Shown: piece after piece, positions 19,352-28,799 of the stretch
Layout: every line of letters begins with the position of its first letter
How positions within the stretch are numbered: position 1 is the first letter of the stretch
DNA from: Deltaproteobacteria bacterium
GTDB taxonomy: Bacteria; Myxococcota_C; UBA6777
DNA: 64,000 nucleotides
Direction: 5' to 3'
Assembly: GCA_002731275.1 (NCBI GenBank)
Contig: PCBK01000190.1
Coordinates: 20,985 to 84,984 of the forward strand
The notes under the pieces: model-generated
What the model saw: the letters and a program-made list of their open reading frames with translations, nothing else
Databases searched by the model: none
Told to the model about the DNA's origin: nothing
Program-made: the position numbers and the translations under genes

Positions 19352-19897
19352 ATGAAAATATTGATCGTAGGTGACGGCCCCGGTGGATTGAGCGCAGCTT
19401 TGTTTCTCGCCAAAATGGGATTGGAAGTCGATGTCTTTGGCAAAGATGAAACCCCCATGCACAAAGCAATGCTCTACAACTACCTCGGCATTCCCGAGAT
19501 GACAGGACCGGAGTTCCAGCGCGTCTCAAGAGAACAAGTCAGCAAATTTGGTGCAACACTCCACGATGTCAAGATCACAGAAGTCCAACACAACGACGGT
19601 TCATTTGCCGTCCAGACAGAGACTGGTGAACGACATGAAGGTACGCACCTGATTTTGGCGTGCGGACCTAAAAAGCAATTTGCCGAAGCGCTCGGACTCA
19701 AAGCCGGCGAAGAAGGCAACATCCACGTCGAGCGCAATGGACAGACGGAGATCAAAGGCCTTTACGCGATCGGCTGGACCACACGCGCCAACAAGATCCA
19801 GGCGATCATCTCCGCAGGTGACGGTGCCACTGCCGCCCTCGAGATCCTCTCAGAGAAGGTCGGTAAAGGTGTCCACGACTTCGACTTTATGGATTAA
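19352..19897 (+). CDS. Thioredoxin-reductase-like flavoprotein without the NADPH/CxxC domain
   Basis: 181 residues; AAGGAG sits 7 nt before the ATG. The N-terminus has the FAD motif VGDGPGGLSAAL. The C-terminal part has the second FAD contact (GLYAIGW) and a helix that reads like the end of thioredoxin reductases. The central NADPH-binding domain with the redox-active CxxC, about 120 residues in true thioredoxin reductases, is absent, so the two halves of the FAD domain are joined directly. It may be a small flavin oxidoreductase that receives electrons from another partner. It follows sdhB by 170 nt on the same strand, perhaps as a separate transcript. Confidence 0.75.
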   Translation: MKILIVGDGPGGLSAALFLAKMGLEVDVFGKDETPMHKAMLYNYLGIPEMTGPEFQRVSREQVSKFGATLHDVKITEVQHNDGSFAVQTETGERHEGTHLILACGPKKQFAEALGLKAGEEGNIHVERNGQTEIKGLYAIGWTTRANKIQAIISAGDGATAALEILSEKVGKGVHDFDFMD

Positions 19898-19921
19898 TCC
19901 CCCCACCGTACGCTCCCCTGC

Positions 19922-20425
19922 CTACAACATCTTCTTCATAAAGAGTCGTGGGTACTTCCAGATCTGCAAATCGCTCCTGTCCACGTACCAATCTTGAAAA
20001 CCTTGCCCGCGATAAAAGGCCCGTGTCGATGCATAACAAGCAGGCTCGGCCTCATCGGCGAGGGTCCACACCATCAGCTCCGCGCCCTCCCCCAGCTTTT
20101 GCAAGACAAACGCCTCAGCCGCCGCAAGCAAGGCCTTTCCCACACCTTTTCCGTGCATGCCGCGCTCGACAAACAACCAAGTGATTTCGGCTCTTTGGGG
20201 CGCAGGTACCTCCGCAGGGATACCAACGGTCACACACCCCACCCGCTGCCGCTCCCACTCCGCGACAAATCCATCATCTCCCAAAAGGTCTTCTTCGATC
20301 TCATCGATATCCTCATGGTCAAACCACTCGGGGAGCCCCTTCGCCACACGCACCAACGCTTTGCGATCTCGTTTGGGTTTGATGGGACGAATCAACAACG
20401 CTTGTGTTTGTTTTTGCCTTGGCAT
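19922..20425 (-). CDS. GNAT-family N-acetyltransferase
   Basis: 167 residues from the ATG at 20425, with GAGGA 6 nt upstream. The acetyl-CoA-binding motif A is recognisable as RGMHGKGVGKALL, preceded by the beta-strand ITWLFVE, and motif B follows near AFYRGQGFQDW. Such enzymes acetylate amines such as protein N-termini, polyamines or antibiotics; the substrate cannot be told. It converges on the flavoprotein gene with a 24-nt gap and is divergent from the gene at 20556. Confidence 0.85.
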   Translation of the reverse strand: MPRQKQTQALLIRPIKPKRDRKALVRVAKGLPEWFDHEDIDEIEEDLLGDDGFVAEWERQRVGCVTVGIPAEVPAPQRAEITWLFVERGMHGKGVGKALLAAAEAFVLQKLGEGAELMVWTLADEAEPACYASTRAFYRGQGFQDWYVDRSDLQIWKYPRLFMKKML

Positions 20426-20555
20426 CTCGTGTCCTCTTGTCTTTCGTGCCCGTTTTTTGTATGTCTTGTTCGCATGTGTATACCATCGTCTCTTGTGATG
20501 CGTCGAGGACAACTCCGACGAGACATCCCCCAACCACACACATATTGGAGGTCAC

Positions 20556-21254
20556 TTGAAGCTCCCACAACTCGCACAACGCCTCTTGTTCTCCAAGAAG
20601 GCACAAACCGCCGAACAAGATCTCGAAAAAGAGTTGCGCTCACAGATCGCAGAGCTCGAACGACAAGGGGTCGCGTTTAACGAATCCCTCGGACTCCTTC
20701 GCGCAGCCCTTTCGATCTCCAATGGGGCAGAGTTGACGGAACAACAACGTGCACAAGACCTCGCACAGCTGCGACTCCAAACGCAGACCTCCCCACAAGC
20801 CATCGCGGTCGAGTTTGGCGCCCAACTCTCCGCAGAGAGTTGGCAACACTACGTCCTACAGACCCACACCCTGCGCACACTTTATCAGCAAATCCTAAAA
20901 GAAAAACAACGCTTTTTGCACCACTGGCATGAACTCCTTCGCAACCAGATCGCGCAGCTACCACAGGCGAGACAGCGCATCGTCCTCACCCTGCTCGAAA
21001 ACACATTTGAAGGTGTCCTTACCCTTGGCATCGAACAAATGGAAGCGCAGTGGCAAGAAGAACTCGAACAGATGAAGGAACAAACCCTTCTGCCTATACC
21101 CGATCTCAACGCCGAGCATGCGGACAGTGACACAGCGCACCCGACAACAGCCTCTTCGGATAACCTGCCACAACTCCACCTACCGCAGTCCTCGGCGTCC
21201 CTTTTGGAAGCATTACAAGCTCAATGTGAGCTGGAGTCTTTGGATGAAAATTGA
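20556..21254 (+). CDS. Coiled-coil protein upstream of the M16 peptidase
   Basis: 232 residues using a TTG start at 20556 with GGAGG 4 nt upstream; no nearby ATG fits. The protein is soluble with extended Leu/Gln/Glu heptad-like stretches (about residues 15-40 and 85-170), suggesting a coiled coil, and has no signal or recognised domain. It overlaps the following M16 gene start by 11 nt, so they are probably translationally coupled. A scaffold or adaptor for the peptidase is an inference. I do not recognise a family. Confidence 0.65.
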   Translation: MKLPQLAQRLLFSKKAQTAEQDLEKELRSQIAELERQGVAFNESLGLLRAALSISNGAELTEQQRAQDLAQLRLQTQTSPQAIAVEFGAQLSAESWQHYVLQTHTLRTLYQQILKEKQRFLHHWHELLRNQIAQLPQARQRIVLTLLENTFEGVLTLGIEQMEAQWQEELEQMKEQTLLPIPDLNAEHADSDTAHPTTASSDNLPQLHLPQSSASLLEALQAQCELESLDEN

Positions 21255-23841
21255 ATGTCCCCACGGCCTCACTCTCCTCATCGAACCCTCTCATGCCGCC
21301 CCTGTCGTCGCGATACAAGCCTGGGTAGGCGTCGGCAGCGCTGACGAAACAGAGTCCGAAGCAGGCCTCGCACACTTTCACGAGCACATGCTCTTCAAAG
21401 GCACAGAGAAGCGAGGGGTCGGTGAGATCGCGAAAGATGTCGAAGGTGTCGGTGGACACATCAACGCCTGGACCTCCTACGATGAGACGGTCTACCACCT
21501 GACGCTCCCCTCCGCGCACTGGGAGACAGGTGTCGAGATCCTCGCAGATGTTCTACAACACTCCTCCTTTGCAGCCGAAGAGATCGAGAAAGAAGCCGAA
21601 GTCATCCTCGAAGAGATCAAACGCGCAGAGGACCAACCCTCACAACAGCTGTCCCAAAAAACCTTCTCCCTCGCGTTTGAGACGCATCCCTACAAAAACC
21701 CCATTATCGGGACGAGAGAGACTGTTGCGGGCTTCACACGTGACGATCTGCTGCGCTTCTACAAAAAGTGGTACACTCCCGACAACATCACCCTCGTCAT
21801 CGTCGGAGACATCGACCCGGAAGCCGTTCAAGCGAAAGTGCTCCCACTGTTTGAAGGCAACCAGAACGCCAAAACACAGCGTCATCGAACACAAGAGGGA
21901 CCACAAACAGACCTTCGTCTCGGGCACATCGTAGAAGACACCCAAGAAAGTCTTCTGCACATCGCGTACCCCATCCCCGCTCTCCATCACCCCGATCTCT
22001 ACGCCCTCGAAATGCTCTCCGTCCTGCTCGGTCAACTCGAAAGTTCACGCCTTGATATGGTCGTCAGACGGCAAAAACAACTCGTGAACAGCGTCTTCTG
22101 TTATGCCTATACGCCGAGAGACCAGGGACTCTTTATGCTCGGTGGTAGCATGCCCCCAGGACATGAACGACAAGCCCTCGCGGCCTTACTCGAAGAGCTC
22201 GAACACATCCAACACACCCCACCTTCCCGACAAGAGGTCGAGAAGGCACGCATGATCATCAAGAGCGACGCGATCTACAACAAAGAGACGGTCCAGGGAC
22301 GCGCTCGTGCACTCGGATTCTACGAAGTTGTCGCCGAAGATCTGTCCTTTGAGGAGCGCTTCTACTACCACATCGAGCGCGTCAAACCACGTGATATCCA
22401 ACGTGTCGCACAACAATACCTCCAACTCGCACACGCCAACATCGTCTTCCTCACACCAAGCCAACAACCCAAAGAGGAAAGACTTCGTATCACTGAAGAT
22501 GACATCCGCACGATCCACAAACAACTTCAGGACGCGATCCCCCCCCAAGCTGAGGAAGACACACACCAACCTTACCAAACAACCCTCTCCAACGGCATCC
22601 GCGTCATTCTCAAAGAGAACACACACGCCTCTCTCGTCTCAATCCGGACGGCGATGTACGGTGGACTTCGCTATGAAACGCCCGAGAACAACGGGATCAA
22701 TCACATGATCAGTCGGTTGCTCACCAAAGGCACAGCCTCGATGGACGCGGAGACCTTCTCGCTCGTCACGGACGAAATGGCCGCAACGATTGGAGGTTAC
22801 TCGGGCCGTAACTCGCTCGGCCTATCAGGTGACTTCCTCAGCCAATATCTCGACGAAGGCCTCGCGCTGCTCGCAGACTGTCACCTCAACCCCCTCTTCG
22901 ACGAAGAAGAACTCGAACGCGAACGCTACTTTGTGCTCGAAGAGATCCGCGCCCAAGAAGCACAGATCTCCGACGTCGTCTTCCGCCTGTTCCAGGAAGC
23001 GATCTTCGCACAACACCCCTACAGAATGCCTATGCAAGGCACACCTGAGAGCGTAAAGAGTTTGACCCCAGCCTCCCTCAAAGCGTTTTATGATCAGCTC
23101 TGTGCGCCTGAAGGGCTTGTCATCTCCGTCGTTGGTGACTTTGAAAGAGAGCACCTCCTCACACAGCTCGAAGAGCACTTTGGCAACATGCCTTCACGCA
23201 CGCTCACCCCTCCGACGCTCCCCGAAGAGACACCGACAAAGACACCAAAGACCGTCACGTCCGTCAAAGATCGTATGCAGTCCCACATCATTTATGGGTT
23301 CCTTGGGACCACGATGTACGACAAAGATCGATACGTCTTCGAAGTGCTCAACGCGCTCTTGTCAGGGCAAGGTGGTCGCTTGTTCATCCACCTGCGTGAT
23401 GAAGTTCCTCTCGCGTACTCCGTCTCCTCCTTCTCTTTGGAGTTGATCGAGCGCGGCTACTTTGCCGTCCACATCGGCACAAGCCCCCACAAACAACAGC
23501 AGGCGATCGACGCCATCCACACACAACTCGCGCGCCTGCAGGATGAGCCTATCCCCACAGAAGAGCTCGCTCGTATCAAACGATTCCTGATCGGTTCACA
23601 CGCCATCAGTCGACAACGCAACGCCTCGCAAGCCTTCGCCTTCGTCCTGCACGAGCTGTACGGTCAGGGGCTCGACGCGATTGAACAATATCCTACGTAC
23701 ATCAGCGAGGTGACAGCGCAAGATATCCAGCGCGTCGCGAAGCAGTACTTCGACTTACAAAACCCAACCATCGCCATCGTCCATCCCCCAGAAGACACAA
23801 CAAGTAAGGAGCACACCGATGAGCCAGAACACCAAGAATGA
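21244..23841 (+). CDS. M16-family zinc peptidase, two-module insulinase type
   Basis: 865 residues from the ATG at 21244 (GGAG 7 nt upstream); the ATG at 21118 would overlap the previous gene by 137 nt. The N-terminal half carries the inverted zinc motif H44-F-H-E47-H48 with a downstream Glu in the VILEEIKRAE segment. The C-terminal half is a second M16 module lacking the motif (HMISR), as usual for single-chain enzymes that hold catalytic and regulatory halves together. There is no signal peptide, so it probably degrades peptides in the cytoplasm, though such a function cannot be proved by sequence. It is translationally coupled to the genes on either side. Confidence 0.9.
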   Translation: MKIECPHGLTLLIEPSHAAPVVAIQAWVGVGSADETESEAGLAHFHEHMLFKGTEKRGVGEIAKDVEGVGGHINAWTSYDETVYHLTLPSAHWETGVEILADVLQHSSFAAEEIEKEAEVILEEIKRAEDQPSQQLSQKTFSLAFETHPYKNPIIGTRETVAGFTRDDLLRFYKKWYTPDNITLVIVGDIDPEAVQAKVLPLFEGNQNAKTQRHRTQEGPQTDLRLGHIVEDTQESLLHIAYPIPALHHPDLYALEMLSVLLGQLESSRLDMVVRRQKQLVNSVFCYAYTPRDQGLFMLGGSMPPGHERQALAALLEELEHIQHTPPSRQEVEKARMIIKSDAIYNKETVQGRARALGFYEVVAEDLSFEERFYYHIERVKPRDIQRVAQQYLQLAHANIVFLTPSQQPKEERLRITEDDIRTIHKQLQDAIPPQAEEDTHQPYQTTLSNGIRVILKENTHASLVSIRTAMYGGLRYETPENNGINHMISRLLTKGTASMDAETFSLVTDEMAATIGGYSGRNSLGLSGDFLSQYLDEGLALLADCHLNPLFDEEELERERYFVLEEIRAQEAQISDVVFRLFQEAIFAQHPYRMPMQGTPESVKSLTPASLKAFYDQLCAPEGLVISVVGDFEREHLLTQLEEHFGNMPSRTLTPPTLPEETPTKTPKTVTSVKDRMQSHIIYGFLGTTMYDKDRYVFEVLNALLSGQGGRLFIHLRDEVPLAYSVSSFSLELIERGYFAVHIGTSPHKQQQAIDAIHTQLARLQDEPIPTEELARIKRFLIGSHAISRQRNASQAFAFVLHELYGQGLDAIEQYPTYISEVTAQDIQRVAKQYFDLQNPTIAIVHPPEDTTSKEHTDEPEHQE

Positions 23842-24079
23842 GCAGCTGACAGACAAACGCTTCTCCCCCTCCTCCATGCACGATCCGATCACACAGGCGT
23901 TTTTGGATCAGGCCGAGAAGTACAATTTGCGTTATTTGTGTGAAGATTGTGTCTACTTCGACGATGTAGAAGACGACTGTGTCCACCGCTACCCGACAGC
24001 CCCACACCGCAAGGCTTACATCGAAGACAAACCCCTCGAAAAAATGCTCATTTTCTGCCGTGAGTTCGACATCTCCTGA
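23819..24079 (+). CDS. Small Cys-containing protein overlapping the M16 peptidase gene
   Basis: 86 residues; AAGGAG sits 7 nt before the ATG. It overlaps the end of the M16 gene by 23 nt and so is co-translated. Four Cys residues form CEDC, a later C (about residue 54), and a C near the end (FCREF). This suits a zinc or iron-sulfur site, but no known family is recognised. There is no signal or membrane segment. It could be a regulatory partner of the peptidase. Confidence 0.7.
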   Translation: MSQNTKNEQLTDKRFSPSSMHDPITQAFLDQAEKYNLRYLCEDCVYFDDVEDDCVHRYPTAPHRKAYIEDKPLEKMLIFCREFDIS

Positions 24080-24102
24080 GACGATCAGTAGGACAGAAGA
24101 CA

Positions 24103-25683
24103 TCAAATGGTCACGCGTACCCCTCGGATATATGGGGACTGCTTGAGCAGACGACGTCCTTTTCTCGTGATCCCATGGTTGAAGTCAAAAGACACCATCT
24201 CCAACGAAGAGAGCCATGAACACTTCGCGAGCTGCGCGACGCCCTCATCCGTGATATCGTTGCTGTTTAAGAATAGCCCACGCAACCCCTCCCATGGATA
24301 TTTGGCAAACTCCTCCAAGAACGCATCCCCCAACTGACATCCAGACAAAAACAACTGCTCCACTCCCCTGATGGACGCTGCCTGACAGAGCGCGATTCCC
24401 CCTTCATCACCAAGCGGAACGTAGGAGAGCGAGAGGAGCTTGAGTCGTCCCATATGAGGAGAGGCTGCTAAGGCCCTTACACCCTCGACGCCGATGGGAT
24501 TCTCCTCCAAATATAGCTCCTCAAGATGCTGGAGTTGAGGCGATTGTGCGATGGCCTCAACACCCTTCGCGCCGATCACGTTCTGCTCCAGATGCAGGGT
24601 CTTGAGGGCGTACGTATAGGGTGAGTTTGCGATCGCGAACGCCGATGCGTCTGTCAGCACACCACGCTCGGAGTAGTGATCGTGCACCTTGTCATAGGAG
24701 AAGTTATTGCTCACATCGAGTTCTTCGAGACCATCCACACATGGATGTGCACATAACCGCTTCACGCCCTCATCGGAGATCCCAGTGGATCGAAGATTCA
24801 ACGCACGAAAGGGCTGCCCTCCCCCCTCCTTCGAAGCACACAACGCATCGAGTCCTTTGTCTGAACATGTAAAGTCCATTTGAAGAGAGAGTGATGTAAG
24901 CGCTGCCAATCGAGCGTGTTGAAAGAAATCGATAAAGACCCAGTCTTCGAGATGAGAGTGAAAGCTGACGTCCAACTCTTGGAGGCGAGAGAATGGGAGC
25001 ATCGCCAATGTACCAAAGTGCGAGACATTGAGCCTGAGCCCTGAGAGATGGAGCTTGTGCAGCTGCGGCAGGAAGGGAGCCTGCAAGAGCGCGTCGAGTC
25101 CGTCGCGGTCGAGCTGCATAAAATCCAGTTCCAAGGCTTCGAGTTGTGGCAGAGAACATTCCGCGAGCGCCTGCGCCGCCTTCCCTCCACATGAAGACTC
25201 GATCAAAGAGAGTTCTTTGAGCTGTGGCAGAGAACATTGTGCGAGTAATGCAATCTCTTCGCTGCCGATCTCCGAGCCTTCAAAGGCACATCTCGAGATG
25301 GACGAAAAGATCTCGGTCTCGACGTGTTCTTTGGAGAAGGCCCAAATATTCAGGTGGCGGACAAGAGGCCACGCGGGGTGGATGGATATATCTTTCTTGC
25401 GCGCGTGCTGTTCGGCCTCAAGACGCTCCCAGACATCGAGCGCATCCCAACGCTCCACATCCCAGTCTTGTAGATCGACGATCTTGAGCTGATCGAGCCA
25501 ACGCCACGGCGCAACACGTAGCTTGTCGGGCCAGGCTTCGAGATGACGGAGCGCATATTGGAGACCAACATCGAAGTCATCGCGGCCTTGCCAACGATCG
25601 AACAGCTCACAGAGTTGATTCCATTGTTCGAGAGAGGGAGCTTCAGAGAGGAGTGCGCGACATTCGTTGAGATGGGTAGTCAT
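24103..25683 (-). CDS. Leucine-rich repeat protein with N-terminal EAWPD-type domain
   Basis: 526 residues. After an N-terminal helical domain (about residues 1-100, ending AWPDKLRVAPWRWL) come LRR units of the ribonuclease-inhibitor type with a pattern of LxxLxLxxNxI, about 23-28 residues each (for example LEELYLEENPIG and RGLFLNSNDITD). LRRs mediate protein-protein binding. The N-terminal domain also occurs in the 946-residue protein at 32505-35345, where two copies are present, so it is a lineage-specific LRR companion. It lies 9 nt downstream of the barrel protein gene. No signal peptide is seen, so it is likely cytoplasmic. Confidence 0.8.
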   Translation of the reverse strand: MTTHLNECRALLSEAPSLEQWNQLCELFDRWQGRDDFDVGLQYALRHLEAWPDKLRVAPWRWLDQLKIVDLQDWDVERWDALDVWERLEAEQHARKKDISIHPAWPLVRHLNIWAFSKEHVETEIFSSISRCAFEGSEIGSEEIALLAQCSLPQLKELSLIESSCGGKAAQALAECSLPQLEALELDFMQLDRDGLDALLQAPFLPQLHKLHLSGLRLNVSHFGTLAMLPFSRLQELDVSFHSHLEDWVFIDFFQHARLAALTSLSLQMDFTCSDKGLDALCASKEGGGQPFRALNLRSTGISDEGVKRLCAHPCVDGLEELDVSNNFSYDKVHDHYSERGVLTDASAFAIANSPYTYALKTLHLEQNVIGAKGVEAIAQSPQLQHLEELYLEENPIGVEGVRALAASPHMGRLKLLSLSYVPLGDEGGIALCQAASIRGVEQLFLSGCQLGDAFLEEFAKYPWEGLRGLFLNSNDITDEGVAQLAKCSWLSSLEMVSFDFNHGITRKGRRLLKQSPYIRGVRVTI

Positions 25684-25692
25684 CAGGAGGGC

Positions 25693-26952
25693 TCAGATCG
25701 TGAGCGCGAGGTAGACCTGGAATTTGTAAGTGAACGTATCGATCTGACGAATACGTTTCCCGATTCCATCGAGTGTGCGGACGTGGTAGGGGTAGACTTC
25801 ATCTGTTCCGGGATCGACAAATCCGTTGCCGTTTTTATCGACACCACGCTTCGCGGTCGTGAGGAAGAATGGCAGGACGTGTTTGATCATACCTTCGATG
25901 CGGATATAGCCGTACTTAGCGAGTTTAAAGTGGAAGGCTGCCTGTCCAGCAAAGGCAAATTGCTGTTCATTGTCAGTGATCAGGCTGGCACGAAGAGGTG
26001 TTCCATCGCTCGCTTCGGGTTGGTAGGACGCGAGCATATCCGTGAAGATGTTGTGATAGCGTCCACGAAAACGTCCATAGGCTGTGAAGCGCAGGTCGAG
26101 CGCGAGTTTTTGTTGTCGACCGTAGTGCTCCCAAAAGACGATCTCACTACCGATGGAGATATGTCCAGCGTGGTTGGTCGTGAGGGCTTCTTCGACGGCG
26201 CGAGCTTCACCAGAGATGGAGTTGAGTCCGTTTTGGAGTTCTTCTTTGGTGGTCTCTTGGTAGGTGTACAGATCGTATTGAATTTTGATGTAAGGCTCGA
26301 AGATGAAGGCACGTTTGCTGAGCGCGAGATACCAGGAGAGGATATGTGCGCCACGTCCAACACCGAGTCCAGCTTGGTCTGCCGCGAGTTTTGGATCTTT
26401 GGGATCCCAGAGCTGCCCTGTGGGGAACAGCCAGTTAAACCCGATAACCCACGTCGCGACAGTGCGATCGCGGTAATCGTTAAAAGGAGCCCAACGCAGA
26501 CCGACCATCATATCGCCAAGTCCGGGACCATGTCTGGAGCGCATCAGGGGATTGGAGACGATCCCTTCGTCGAGCAAAGAGGTACCTGTCCCATCACCAG
26601 TCACAGCTTTGTAGTTAAATGTCTCGCTGAAGACGATGGGAATGTTGAGTCGGATTTCGAGGTCTTTGTACAACCCGATCTTGGGCATGATGTTCATCAT
26701 GTGACGGGTGTAGGAGGCCTTGAACTCTGGGACGTAGTCGAAGAATTGTTCAGGTCGTGTCCCACGTTCACGTGCGATGGTCGCGTCGGTGGTGAGTAGC
26801 TGGTAAGAGAGCCGCACACGGAAGTCAAAGGGGTTTTTGTTTTCCGTGTCAAAAGAATCGGCGACATTGGTGATATCAGCAGCCCAGGCGACATGACTCC
26901 CCAACAGGAGGAGCAGGCAGAGCGGCCACAATATATGCCTTCTCATATTCAT
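25693..26952 (-). CDS. Outer-membrane beta-barrel protein
   Basis: 419 residues from the ATG at 26952, with GAGG 8 nt upstream; two downstream ATGs are also possible. A classic signal peptide ends near AWAADI. The mature protein shows alternating hydrophobic and polar strands (for example RLSYQLLTTD, GLRWAPF and YIKIQYDLY) and a C-terminal strand (FQVYLALTI) ending in a hydrophobic residue, so a beta-barrel is likely. It has a calcium-loop-like DKNGNGFVDPGTDE segment near the C-terminus. The family is not recognised. It is probably a porin or transport barrel. The sigma-54 activator gene ends 74 nt upstream. Confidence 0.7.
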   Translation of the reverse strand: MNMRRHILWPLCLLLLLGSHVAWAADITNVADSFDTENKNPFDFRVRLSYQLLTTDATIARERGTRPEQFFDYVPEFKASYTRHMMNIMPKIGLYKDLEIRLNIPIVFSETFNYKAVTGDGTGTSLLDEGIVSNPLMRSRHGPGLGDMMVGLRWAPFNDYRDRTVATWVIGFNWLFPTGQLWDPKDPKLAADQAGLGVGRGAHILSWYLALSKRAFIFEPYIKIQYDLYTYQETTKEELQNGLNSISGEARAVEEALTTNHAGHISIGSEIVFWEHYGRQQKLALDLRFTAYGRFRGRYHNIFTDMLASYQPEASDGTPLRASLITDNEQQFAFAGQAAFHFKLAKYGYIRIEGMIKHVLPFFLTTAKRGVDKNGNGFVDPGTDEVYPYHVRTLDGIGKRIRQIDTFTYKFQVYLALTI

Positions 26953-27026
26953 CAAAAATACCTCGCTCAAGCCTCCGAAATTGGAGGACTCGTCAACCTT
27001 CCAAACAAATCGACTTGGAGAAAGCA

Positions 27027-28421
27027 TCATGCATTGTCTTTCTCACGAAGTCCAAGATCTTTCATTTTCTTCTGCATACTTTTTCGGCTGATGCCGAGTT
27101 TTTCGGCTGCTTTGGTGACATTCCCTTGTGTTTGTTCGAGGGCTCTGGCGATCATCTCGCGTTCAAGTCGTTCTTTTTGTTGTTTCCACATCTCGGGAAG
27201 AGACATGGACATATCGTAATTGATCGCAGGGGGAATGTACACATCCGAGTTTTTTTCACGTTGAAGAATCTCTTCAGGAAGATCTTGTAACGTGATCCGA
27301 GGTCCGTTTGCAAATAGAGTGGTGCGCTCGATGACATTTTCGAGTTCACGAATGTTACCGGGCCAGTCATATTCTTGCAGACAGGTGAGGGCTTCGGGGG
27401 TGACGCCTTCGGTCTCTTTTTTCAATCGTTTGTTGAAGCGCTCGACGAAGTGCTCCACGAGCAGTGGGATATCGGAGCGTCGTTCGCGCAGAGGTGGCAA
27501 TCGGATAGGCACGACATTTAATCGATAATAGAGATCCTCTCGAAACGATCCTTCTTTGATTTTTTCTTGGAGGTCTTGGTTGGTCGCAGCGATCAGGCGG
27601 ACATTGACGCGCATGGTGTGGATACCACCGACCCGCTCAAAATCACCGTATTGCAGGACGCGCAAGAGTTTGACCTGCATTTCAACAGGGATCTCGCCGA
27701 TCTCATCGAGAAACAGTGTCCCACCATCTGCGAGCTCAAAGCGCCCGGCTTTAGAAGTTGTCGCGCCTGTAAAGGCACCCTTTTCGTACCCAAACAGCTC
27801 GGACTCCATGAGCTGTTGTGGGATCGCGGCGCAGTTGATCGCGATGTAGGGTTTCTCACACAGAGAGCTATTTTGATGAAGTGCACGCGCGATGAGCTCT
27901 TTTCCGGTCCCGCTCTCCCCTGTGATCAAAACGTTGGAGGGTGAGTCAGCGACCTTGGAGATCATGTCGTAGATCTCCATCATCTGACGAGAACGACCGA
28001 TGATGTCGTAGCGCCCGACTTCTTCTGGCGCAGGCTGGAAATTCTTGAAGTTAAGCTCCCTCGTGTGAAGAGCTTTCTCGACGACCTGCTGCATCTCGTT
28101 CATGTCAAAGGGTTTGGTGATGTAGTCGAACGCTCCTTTTTTGAGGGCGACGACAGCGCTATCGACGGTCCCATGTGCGGTGATCAAAATCACGGGCAGC
28201 GAGGGGTGGTGGGTCAGTGTGTGGTCGAGTAACGCCATGCCATCCATGTGTGGCATTTTAATGTCCGTGATCAACACGGAGATCGGATGTTGGGCGAGCA
28301 GAGACACTGCTTCCAAACCGTCTTGCGCTGTATGGATCTGGTGGCCTTGCTTCTCTAGCATGGTGTGGAGTACGCGACGCATACTCCTCTCATCATCCAC
28401 CACGAGTATTTCGTGCTTCAT
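27027..28421 (-). CDS. NtrC-type sigma-54-dependent response regulator
   Basis: 464 residues from the ATG at 28421; an in-frame TTG four codons earlier is a second possibility. Residues 1-120 are a receiver domain with the phosphoacceptor D53 (ITDIKMP) and conserved Lys near AFDYITKPF. The AAA+ domain has Walker A GESGTGKE, the sigma-54 loop GAFTGAT and the arginine finger-containing FREDLYYRLNV segment. A Fis-type HTH (GNVTKAAEKLGISRKS) ends the protein. It activates sigma-54 promoters after phosphorylation. No histidine kinase gene is adjacent. It is transcribed divergently from the Q/N/M-rich protein gene, 378 nt away, which may be one of its targets. Confidence 0.93.
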   Translation of the reverse strand: MKHEILVVDDERSMRRVLHTMLEKQGHQIHTAQDGLEAVSLLAQHPISVLITDIKMPHMDGMALLDHTLTHHPSLPVILITAHGTVDSAVVALKKGAFDYITKPFDMNEMQQVVEKALHTRELNFKNFQPAPEEVGRYDIIGRSRQMMEIYDMISKVADSPSNVLITGESGTGKELIARALHQNSSLCEKPYIAINCAAIPQQLMESELFGYEKGAFTGATTSKAGRFELADGGTLFLDEIGEIPVEMQVKLLRVLQYGDFERVGGIHTMRVNVRLIAATNQDLQEKIKEGSFREDLYYRLNVVPIRLPPLRERRSDIPLLVEHFVERFNKRLKKETEGVTPEALTCLQEYDWPGNIRELENVIERTTLFANGPRITLQDLPEEILQREKNSDVYIPPAINYDMSMSLPEMWKQQKERLEREMIARALEQTQGNVTKAAEKLGISRKSMQKKMKDLGLREKDNA

Positions 28422-28799
28422 AACTGTCCCCAATACGACGACCTCTCATAAAAGGTCGCAACATCCGATGAAAAAACATAAACAGGAGCAGTTATACTAC
28501 GTTTTCCGCGCCCTCGCAAGTCTCCACTCTTCTCTCTGTCTCGATCTCACGTGGCGGAAAAATACCGCGCCTTTCCTTGCAATCAAGAGGTCTTGTGCTA
28601 TTCTGAAAAAAAGAAGGCAACTTCTTCGCGTCACGATCCGATAACGTATCTGGGAGTGGAATACATCCAAGACGATCCCTCTCAACAATGAAAAAAACGT
28701 TGTTATTACAAACAAAAAAGACCTTTTCCGCTTTTTTGAAATAAAAAATAAAGTGCAGTCGAAAGAGATTCGATACAAATGAATTGAGGAGACAATCCC
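28422..28799. other. AT-rich divergent intergenic region
   Basis: No gene is seen. The right half is AT-rich and holds an AAAAAAG ... CTTTTTT inverted repeat at 28714-28737 about 60 nt upstream of the 28800 start. It should contain the promoters of the sigma-54 activator and of the Q/N/M-rich protein. I found no good sigma-54 -24/-12 match. Confidence 0.4.

Noticed and set aside
25543..26799. A 418-codon plus-strand frame opposite the barrel protein
   Set aside because: Antisense to a gene with a signal peptide and beta-barrel pattern; no domain.
28551..28570. A possible sigma-54 promoter (TGGC followed by CGC)
   Set aside because: The -12 GC is not at the right place (reads CC), so it does not fit the -24/-12 consensus.
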